Source: Myxococcota bacterium
GTDB lineage: Bacteria > Myxococcota_A > Bradymonadia > UBA7976 > UBA1532
Assembly (NCBI GenBank): GCA_018813065.1
Contig: JAHJCH010000284.1
Location: 1-53,503 of the forward strand
Direction of reading: 5' to 3'
Length of the DNA: 53,503 nucleotides
The notes beneath the pieces were generated by a model. That model made no database searches. It was not told where the DNA came from and saw nothing but the letters and a program-made list of their open reading frames with translations. The stretch's first letter is position 1, and each line of letters begins with the position of its first letter. Made by a program: the position numbers and the translations under genes. Positions 47,473 to 53,503 of this stretch are shown one piece after another.

Positions 47473-48851
47473 AGGGTGATGATCTCCAAGATCAGGTGGG
47501 CGTGATCGCCTCGGAGGCGCAGGCTGAGGCCCAGCTCGCCGAGGTGGGCGTGGATAAAGCTCAGCGCCGAGGCCAAGGCCCGCAGCTCTTGGCGAGAGAG
47601 GCCCAGCTCAAAGGCGGGGCCCGCCAGGGCGTCATAGAGGCGGCGGCCATCATCGGGGCGGCCGGTGAAGCGGAGGTAGGCCGCCACCGCCGCGCCCTCA
47701 AAGAGCCCCGCGCTGAGGTGGCTGCCTTGGCGCAGATCGCCCTTGGTCTCCTTGGGGCGCGCAGCCCCCGTCTCCAAGCGCAACAGCCCGCGCTCCAGCC
47801 AGAGGGTCGCGGCGCGGTGCTCAGGGGCCAGCTCGGGCGGCGGATCGACGACGCTGAGGCGGCGGCGCTTGTTGATGACCTCGATCTGCACCTTGGGCGA
47901 GGAGGGCAGGGCGTCGAGATCGGCCTCGCTGAGCTTCGGCGCGCCCAAAGCCATCGCCAGGGCGCCGTTGGGCCGCGCGCCCAAGGCCAGCCGCCCATCG
48001 AGCCCGGCCAAGGCGCGCTCCAGATCAGGAGAGAGGCCGCTGAGTGTGCGCGTCAGCGGCCCCAGGCTGAGGCCGAGGTAGGCGATGAGCGGCCCCCCCA
48101 GCTCGGGGGCCAAGGCCAGCGCCTCGCCAGGGACGGCGGGCAGGGGCAGGCGCAGATCCAGCCGCGCCTCCAGGCGGACGCGATCAGGATCGAGCCGTAC
48201 GGTGAGGCAGGCGGACTTGAGGGGGCCAAGATCGCCCGGCGGCGGGCGCCACAGCGCGTAGAGATCGGCCTGACCAGGCGCGAGGGGGCAGCGCGCCAGC
48301 CGCGTGGTCGGCGCGCCGGGGCTCAGCAGGGCGCTGAGCCCGTCGGCGTCCGAGGCCCACAGCAGTTGGCGGCCCTTGACATGGCCGAGCCCCCGCGCCG
48401 ACTTGAGGATCGGCGCGCCTTGGAGCCGCTCATGGCTGATCTGAAGCCCCGCGTGGGCCAGGAGGGCCTCGGCGCCCTGCGGCGTCAAGAGCGGCAGCGC
48501 GGCGGCGTAGGCCCGTGGGCCGGGGCGGGCCTCGGTGGCGATGAGCAGCGGCCCGCGCAGATCGACGCCAGCGGTCGTGAGCGCCTCCAGATCAAAGGGA
48601 TCGAGCCCCACGCGCCGCCGCGCGCCGCCGCGCAGGGCCTCAAAGGCGTTGCTCAAGATCGGGTGCGCCTCCAGGCGACGCCGCGCGGCGATCAGGGGGC
48701 GCGTCAGGGCCTCGATCCGAGGGGCGATGATCAGCAGCTCATAGGTGCCCAAGGCCCCCGTGAGCCCGTCGATGGGATGAGCGTCGATGGGATGGGCGGC
48801 GAGGGGATGGGCGGCGAGGGCGAGCGCGAGGGTGAGGGTGAGGGTGCTCAG
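47469..48851 (-). CDS. Secreted protein of unknown function with a probable CTG start
   Basis: ATG, GTG and TTG starts in this frame only allow a product without its signal peptide. Reading back to a CTG at 48851 gives 460 aa and a textbook signal peptide (M-S-T-L-T-L-T-L-A-L-A-L-A-A-H-P). GGAGG stands seven bases upstream, and the CTG overlaps the TGA of the M48 gene (CTGA), just as ATGA overlaps do. The conventional alternative is TTG at 48752. The mature part is leucine- and arginine-rich with repeated beta and helix blocks; I do not recognise a domain. Confidence 0.6.
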   Translation of the reverse strand: MSTLTLTLALALAAHPLAAHPIDAHPIDGLTGALGTYELLIIAPRIEALTRPLIAARRRLEAHPILSNAFEALRGGARRRVGLDPFDLEALTTAGVDLRGPLLIATEARPGPRAYAAALPLLTPQGAEALLAHAGLQISHERLQGAPILKSARGLGHVKGRQLLWASDADGLSALLSPGAPTTRLARCPLAPGQADLYALWRPPPGDLGPLKSACLTVRLDPDRVRLEARLDLRLPLPAVPGEALALAPELGGPLIAYLGLSLGPLTRTLSGLSPDLERALAGLDGRLALGARPNGALAMALGAPKLSEADLDALPSSPKVQIEVINKRRRLSVVDPPPELAPEHRAATLWLERGLLRLETGAARPKETKGDLRQGSHLSAGLFEGAAVAAYLRFTGRPDDGRRLYDALAGPAFELGLSRQELRALASALSFIHAHLGELGLSLRLRGDHAHLILEIITL

Positions 48852-50026
48852 TCGAAGTCCTCCTCATCGTCAAAGCCATCGTCCTTGGGGGCCTTGGGGT
48901 CCTTGGGGGCCTTGGGGTCCTTGGGGTCCTTGGCTGTCTTCTCGTTGAACAGCTCCTCGGCGCGCTTAAAGAAGCCTTGGACCTGATCGCGGATGGAGAC
49001 GCTGGCGCTGGCGACGTTCTCGCCGAGGTCATTGAAGAAGCGGCTGACGCTGTCGCCGCTGTCCTCCTTGCGGGCGCGGTAGGCCTCCTCGGAGGCGCTG
49101 ATGTCTTCGCGGAGGCTGGCGCGCTCATCATCGGCGCGCTTGGCGTAGTCGCCGTGGAGGATCTTCTCAAACTCACCCGCGTCCACCCAGCGCTTCAGCT
49201 CGGCCAGGCGCAGCACCGCGAAGGGGTGGGTCTTGTTCATGAGGTTGAGGAACTTCAGCGCCGCGTCGCGCAGATCGCCGGCCTGCTCATACTCCTCGGC
49301 CTGGGCAATAAAGGCCTCGACGCTCATCTCCTCGGGGCGGCGGCCCCCGGCGGTCTTCATCTGGATTTGATAAGCCATATAGGGATCTTGGAGGCAGAGC
49401 AGGCCCGCGCGATCCGCCGACAGCTCGGACTTGCGATCCCACTCCTTGAGCATCATCACCACGCCCCAGATGGCCACGCCCCCCAGGGGCATCATCATGC
49501 GAAAGCCGACCATATTGAGGAGAATTCGGATCATGGTCTTGTAGAGCGCGTGGCCGGAGAGGACGTGGCCCAGCTCATGACCGAGGACGAAGCGCAGCTC
49601 ATCATCATCGAGGAGATCGAGGACGCCGGAGTTGATCACGATAAAGGGGTGATCCACGCCGATGGCGCCCGCGTTGACGATGGGCGTCTGGGCCACGAAC
49701 AGCTCAGGCGGCTCGATGTCGAGGATCTCGCAGCACTCCCGATAGATCTTCCACACCCGGCTGAACTGGGCCTCGCTGACCTTGACGGCGTTGGCCAAGA
49801 ACAGCAGGCGCAGGGCGCGCTCGCTGATGACGCCAAAGAGCTTACGCAGCACCAGATCAAAGCCGGGGACCTTGCGCAGCGCCGTCAGCGCGGCGCGATC
49901 CGTGGGGTGCTCATAGGCCCGAGAGCTGATGCCGGGGAAGCAGACACGATCGCCCTCGGAGTAATACTGCTGCTCCTGAGAAGACCGGCTGAAGACGTCC
50001 TTGATGGGATCTCGTGTGTCTGACAT
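48848..50026 (-). CDS. M48-family zinc metallopeptidase with a repetitive acidic tail
   Basis: The product has 392 aa from the ATG at 50026, with AGGAG upstream. The zinc site is H-E-L-G-H-V-L-S-G-H, with a third ligand region S-A-D-R-A-G and flanking membrane helices (M-I-R-I-L-L-N-M-V-G-F, V-A-I-W-G-V-V-M-M-L). The C-terminal 30 residues are K-D-P-K-A-P-K repeats followed by an acidic end, encoded by a short tandem repeat at about 48886-48935. M48 enzymes include HtpX-type membrane quality-control proteases and BepA. It heads an operon of three envelope genes that may be its substrates or partners. Confidence 0.8.
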   Translation of the reverse strand: MSDTRDPIKDVFSRSSQEQQYYSEGDRVCFPGISSRAYEHPTDRAALTALRKVPGFDLVLRKLFGVISERALRLLFLANAVKVSEAQFSRVWKIYRECCEILDIEPPELFVAQTPIVNAGAIGVDHPFIVINSGVLDLLDDDELRFVLGHELGHVLSGHALYKTMIRILLNMVGFRMMMPLGGVAIWGVVMMLKEWDRKSELSADRAGLLCLQDPYMAYQIQMKTAGGRRPEEMSVEAFIAQAEEYEQAGDLRDAALKFLNLMNKTHPFAVLRLAELKRWVDAGEFEKILHGDYAKRADDERASLREDISASEEAYRARKEDSGDSVSRFFNDLGENVASASVSIRDQVQGFFKRAEELFNEKTAKDPKDPKAPKDPKAPKDDGFDDEEDFD

Positions 50027-50197
50027 CGATGGAGGCTCCTCTCGCTTGGGTGCTGACGCGGCGTCCACGTTAACGCTGCGCCGATGAGATGCCAAGCGTG
50101 GCGGCGGGTCGCGGCGCGGCGGGGGCGAGTGAGGGGCTTTCGGGGCGCGCGCGCAGCCGCTATCGTCTGCGCCGGACGGGTCACAAAGCGAGGTGTG

Positions 50198-52369
50198 ATG
50201 AGCCCAGAGACGCAGCACGACGAAGCGCACCGCGTGACCCAAGAGGACGCGCTGACGGCGGCGCTCAAGGCCCACTTTGGCTTCGACGCCTTCCACTCGG
50301 GGCAGCGGGCGGTGATCGAGGACGTGCTCAGCGGTCAACCCACGGTGGCGGTCATGCCCACGGGGGCGGGCAAGAGCCTGTGCTACCAGCTCCCGGCGCT
50401 CCTCCTTGAAGGCGTCACGGTGGTCATCTCGCCGCTCATCGCGCTGATGAAGGACCAGGTGGACGCGCTCCAAGCGCGGGGGATCGCGGCGGCCTTTATC
50501 AACAGCAGCCAAGAGCAAGAGATCCAAGAAGAGACGATCAGCCTGATGCGCCAGGGCGCCCTCAAGCTGGTCTATGTGGCCCCTGAGCGCTTCCGGCATG
50601 GGCGCTTTCGCCGCGCGCTCTTAGACATCGGCGTCAGCCTCTTCGCCGTCGATGAGGCCCACTGCATCTCGCGCTGGGGCCATGACTTCCGCCCGGACTA
50701 TGTGCGGCTGGGTGAGATCATCGCCGAGCTGCGCCCGCCGCGCCTCTTGGCCTGCACCGCCACGGCCACGCCCGAGGTGCGCCAAGACATCTCCACGGTC
50801 TTGGGGCTGATCGAGCCGCGCGTCCACGTCGCGGGCTTCCTGCGCGACAACCTCTTCCTCGAAGCGCGGCTGTGCCAGGGCGACAAAGACCGCGAGCGGC
50901 GGCTGGAGAAGTTCCTCAAGGCGGATCTGCTCAAAACGGGCTCCGTGATCCTCTACGCCTCCACCCGCAAGCGCGTGGAGCAGTACGCCCAGGTCTGCCG
51001 CAGGCTCCTGAGCGCGCGCCAAGTGGTCCACTACCACGGCGGGATGGATCCCGAGGCGCGTATCGCCGCCCAAGAGCGCTTTATGCGGGGCGAGGCGCGC
51101 TTCGCCGTGGCCACCAACGCCTTTGGGATGGGGGTGGATCGCGCCGACGTGCGCGCCGTCATCCATGTGGATCTGCCGCGCACGGTGGAGGGCTACTACC
51201 AAGAAGTGGGGCGGGCGGGGCGCGACGGCCAGCCCGCCCACTGCCTGCTGCTCTACAACCCCACCGATACCCGCGTCCACGAGTTCCTTATCGACCAAAG
51301 CCACCCCGACGAGGCGGTCTTTGAGCGGGTCTGGCGTGCGCTGCGCGCCTTACCGCCGGGGGAGAGCGTCCCGCCGGACGTCTTTGAAGAAGACATGAAG
51401 GCCAAGGGGGTAGAGCGGGGCGTCGATGCGGCGCTGCGCCACCTCTACAAGCTCGACGCGGTGTACTACGAGGGCGACGGCGTGCGCCCCGCCGACGGCA
51501 CACCCGAGAACGCCTCGGAGCTGGGCATTGACATTGGGCAGATCCAAGAACACAAGGCCCACGAGCTTGAGAAGCTGCGGCGGATGCGCAGCTTTATCCA
51601 CCATCCGGGGTGTCGCCATCGCTTCGTGCTCAACTACTTTGGCGCGACCACCCGCGAAGCCTGCCCGGGCTGCGATCGATGCAGCGGCGAGGGCGAGGGG
51701 GGCGTGCCGGGGATCGAAGAGGGCGCGCCGCCCGAGGCCGAGGCGCTGATCATCCGCAAGGCCTTAGCGGGGGTGGCCCGCGCCGAGGGGCGCTTTGGGC
51801 TGCGCAAGGTCGCGGCCATGCTGGCGGGCTCACAATCCAAAGAGATCGCCGCCACCTCGCTGATCCACCAAAGCACCCATGGGATCTTAAAAGCCTTAGG
51901 CCAAGACGCCATCGCCGAGATCCTCCAAATCCTCGTCGAGCGCGCGCTGTGCGTCATCGACAGCGGCGCCTACCCGCTCTTAAAGATCACGGTCGAGGGC
52001 TGGGAGATCATGCAGGGGCGGGCGACGCTGGATTTTCGTCTCCCGCGCCATCTGAGGCCGGGGCGGCCCGCCCAGATCGCGCAGCCGGTGGCGCGGGCGC
52101 AGGTGGCGCGGGGCGGCGCGCTGCCGAGGCCCGCCAGCGCCGATCCTGAGCTGATCCGCCGCCTCAAGGTCTTCCGCGCCCAGGTGGGCCAGCGCCACGG
52201 CGTGCCGCTGTACACGATCTTCCCAGACAAGGTGCTGCACCACATCGCCGCCTGGCCGCCGTCCTCGGAGGCGGCGTTCTTGGCGATCAAGGGGCTGGGG
52301 CCGGGGCGCTGGGCGCGGTTCGGCGAGGCGCTCTTGGCGCTCTTGCGCGCCTATGAGGAGGAAAACTAA
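50198..52369 (+). CDS. recQ: ATP-dependent DNA helicase RecQ
   Basis: The product has 723 aa from the ATG at 50198, with GAGGTG upstream; the long frame from 50084 adds 38 arginine-rich residues and is rejected. Helicase motifs are F-H-S-G-Q-R-A-V-I (motif 0), P-T-G-A-G-K-S-L-C-Y (I), V-D-E-A-H-C-I-S-R-W-G-H-D-F (II), T-A-T-A-T-P (III) and Q-E-V-G-R-A-G-R-D-G (VI). A zinc-binding RecQ-C domain follows (C-R-H-R-F-V-L, C-P-G-C-D-R-C), then winged-helix and HRDC regions. The helicase acts in recombinational repair and replication restart. It is longer than the E. coli enzyme (about 610 aa) because of the linker before HRDC. Confidence 0.95.
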   Translation: MSPETQHDEAHRVTQEDALTAALKAHFGFDAFHSGQRAVIEDVLSGQPTVAVMPTGAGKSLCYQLPALLLEGVTVVISPLIALMKDQVDALQARGIAAAFINSSQEQEIQEETISLMRQGALKLVYVAPERFRHGRFRRALLDIGVSLFAVDEAHCISRWGHDFRPDYVRLGEIIAELRPPRLLACTATATPEVRQDISTVLGLIEPRVHVAGFLRDNLFLEARLCQGDKDRERRLEKFLKADLLKTGSVILYASTRKRVEQYAQVCRRLLSARQVVHYHGGMDPEARIAAQERFMRGEARFAVATNAFGMGVDRADVRAVIHVDLPRTVEGYYQEVGRAGRDGQPAHCLLLYNPTDTRVHEFLIDQSHPDEAVFERVWRALRALPPGESVPPDVFEEDMKAKGVERGVDAALRHLYKLDAVYYEGDGVRPADGTPENASELGIDIGQIQEHKAHELEKLRRMRSFIHHPGCRHRFVLNYFGATTREACPGCDRCSGEGEGGVPGIEEGAPPEAEALIIRKALAGVARAEGRFGLRKVAAMLAGSQSKEIAATSLIHQSTHGILKALGQDAIAEILQILVERALCVIDSGAYPLLKITVEGWEIMQGRATLDFRLPRHLRPGRPAQIAQPVARAQVARGGALPRPASADPELIRRLKVFRAQVGQRHGVPLYTIFPDKVLHHIAAWPPSSEAAFLAIKGLGPGRWARFGEALLALLRAYEEEN

Positions 52370-52428
52370 GGCTTCTTCGCCCCTCACCGCGTATAACCAG
52401 CCCACCGTTCATTCAATGGGATGGGTAG

Positions 52429-53503
52429 ATGAACCTTGAGAGCTTCAGGGGCGCCATGTCGGGCTTTTATACAGCCCACGGCGATAAAGCGCGCTTTCTG
52501 ATCAGCGCGGTGATCTCCTTCACCGCGCCGGGCGTCGTCAAGGACGCCTGGGATCTGATCGACAAAGGGATCGATCTCGCCAGCAAGAAAGAAGACACCA
52601 CGGCGGCGCTGCAAACCGCGCTGAGCGCCCTGACCCCCCAAGAGCAAAACCAGCTCGGCATGGTGCTTAAGGATTTGGCTGATCCTGAGATGCTCCCTGT
52701 CTTTCGGCGGCTCAAGACGCTGACACGGCAGAAGGCGGAGCCCACACAGGAGATGATCCAGGCGGTGCTCAACCAGCAGCTCAAGGATCGCGCGGTGCTT
52801 CAACGCCTGAGCCGCGAGTCGGTGCGGCAGCGGATCGGGCTGAGCCAGATGCAGCGGTCATTAGCCGAGGTGCTGCGCGCCCAAAACGCATTAGAGGAGA
52901 CACAGAAGGCGCAGCAGCAGCTCCTTGAGGCGATCTTTCATGGCTACCCTGCGGATGCGCTGGAGAAGAGCAAGCGCGCCGATGAGCAGGCGGTCTACCT
53001 CTCTTGGCTGGAGACGCGAATGGGCGCGCTGGAGGCGCTCTTAGTCAAGGAGCCAGAGATCAAGGGCGCGCGGTTGGGGGCGCTTAAGGCGACGGCGCAG
53101 CGTTGGATAAAGACCGAGGAGAGCCGGGATGGGGTCTCAACCGCGCAGTTTGCGGATATCTTGGGGGTGGCTGAGGCCATAGTGAAGGAGCCAGCGAAGT
53201 CAAAGGCGTCTTTGCAGGCATTGGCGTCGAGGATGCCCGAAAAACTGCGCAAAGATACGGGGCTAGAGGCGTACTTGCCGCCGCCCAAGCCTGCCACGCC
53301 CGCGCCCGCCGCGCCGGTAAAAGCCGCCACGCCCGCGCCCGCCGTGACGGTAAAAGCCGCTACGCCCGCGCCGAGCAAACCCGCTTCCGTGCGGCCCAAA
53401 CCAGGGGCGATGCAGCCAAATTGGAAGACGCTCGTGCCCGAGATGGTGATGATCCCGCCGTCGCCGTCGGATGGTCTGGTGTTTACGATGGGCAGCGCGG
53501 AGG
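52429..53503 (+). CDS. Helical-domain protein with the start of an FGE/SUMF1 domain, cut by the window end
   Basis: An open frame begins at ATG 52429 and runs off the end (358 codons seen). The first 290 residues are helical: F-L-I-S-A-V-I-S-F-T-A-P-G opens a possible membrane or bundle helix, followed by L-T-P-Q-E-Q-N-Q-L-G-M-V-L-K-D-L-A and an E-T-Q-K-A-Q-Q-Q-L coiled coil. A linker of proline/alanine/threonine repeats (K-P-A-T-P-A-P, twice more in similar form) is followed by L-V-P-E-M-V-M-I-P-P-S and T-M-G-S-A-E. The last words match the start of formylglycine-generating-enzyme-type domains (M-V-x-I-P-G-G-x-F-x-M-G-S). Such fusions occur in NTP-dependent bacterial conflict systems and in sulfatase maturation. 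The partner genes would lie to the right of the window. Confidence 0.6.
   Translation, partial: MNLESFRGAMSGFYTAHGDKARFLISAVISFTAPGVVKDAWDLIDKGIDLASKKEDTTAALQTALSALTPQEQNQLGMVLKDLADPEMLPVFRRLKTLTRQKAEPTQEMIQAVLNQQLKDRAVLQRLSRESVRQRIGLSQMQRSLAEVLRAQNALEETQKAQQQLLEAIFHGYPADALEKSKRADEQAVYLSWLETRMGALEALLVKEPEIKGARLGALKATAQRWIKTEESRDGVSTAQFADILGVAEAIVKEPAKSKASLQALASRMPEKLRKDTGLEAYLPPPKPATPAPAAPVKAATPAPAVTVKAATPAPSKPASVRPKPGAMQPNWKTLVPEMVMIPPSPSDGLVFTMGSAE

Noticed and set aside
48767-48848. Short tandem repeats as a CRISPR or VNTR element
   Set aside because: The repeats encode the signal peptide of the downstream gene and have no spacers; no CRISPR array was seen anywhere.
47496-48986. Plus-strand open frame of about 500 codons
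   Set aside because: It crosses several genes of the minus-strand M48 operon, has E/Q/R/G-rich low-complexity translation and no ribosome site.

Overview
The window is a high-GC bacterial chromosome segment. It probably comes from Myxococcota or a related delta-proteobacterial lineage such as Bradymonadia. That placement is inferred from a secreted VWA protein with seven MopE-type D-x-D/N-x-C-D-G repeats and a MYXO-CTERM-like tail, a second MopE-type lipoprotein, abundant lipoproteins and outer-membrane barrels, a Gram-negative-length GyrB, and an ATP synthase operon (b'-b-delta-alpha-gamma-beta-epsilon) without subunits a and c. No rRNA, tRNA, CRISPR array or transposase was recognised.

Layout. 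(1) 1-3.7 kb: an AT-rich or mixed accessory block. It holds the tail of an unknown gene, an unknown gene with a C-terminal helix-hairpin-helix-like motif whose 5' part is split over three reading frames, an overlapping 750-aa adenosine-deaminase-superfamily protein that resembles RdrB of the RADAR anti-phage system, and a 3' remnant of a DUF1998-type gene (the C-terminus of DrmB and related defence helicase partners). This looks like the edge of a defence island. (2) 3.7-21.8 kb: envelope and metabolic genes. These include a chalcone-isomerase-like secreted protein, a double CaiB/BaiF CoA-transferase, a beta-barrel plus lipoprotein pair, the MopE-type lipoprotein, a ferritin-like diiron protein, GdhA, a Bcp peroxiredoxin, a small zinc-ribbon-like protein, the VWA/MopE protein, a hybrid histidine kinase and ComF. 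(3) 21.8-30.5 kb: the dnaA / rpmH-rnpA-yidD-yidC-jag / gyrB region that commonly lies near oriC. It continues into an unknown gene and a DnaC/DnaI-like helicase-loader ATPase. (4) 30.6-36.6 kb: F1 and stator genes of ATP synthase. (5) 36.7-41.4 kb: an envelope operon with a membrane sulfatase-superfamily enzyme, an L,D-transpeptidase lipoprotein and a PEGA-like protein. (6) 41.5-44.3 kb: three adjacent cysteine-synthase-family genes. (7) 44.4-50.0 kb: a lipocalin-like secreted protein, an unknown secreted protein, and a four-gene minus-strand operon of overlapping genes headed by an M48 peptidase; its second gene appears to start at CTG. (8) 50.2-53.5 kb: RecQ, then a truncated gene whose last visible residues are the start of a formylglycine-generating-enzyme (FGE/SUMF1) domain behind a helical N-terminal region. 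That architecture is known from bacterial conflict systems.

The most interesting regions are the two edges: the RdrB-like deaminase with its HhH-like partner and DUF1998 relic on the left, and the helical-FGE protein on the right. A second pattern is that several GC-rich genes (hybrid kinase, sulfatase-like enzyme, L,D-transpeptidase, a secreted unknown) have an abruptly AT-rich internal section. Several starts were moved from the longest open frame to sites with a Shine-Dalgarno sequence, a lipobox or signal peptide, or an ATGA/GTGA overlap. No gene-free stretch exceeds 300 bases.
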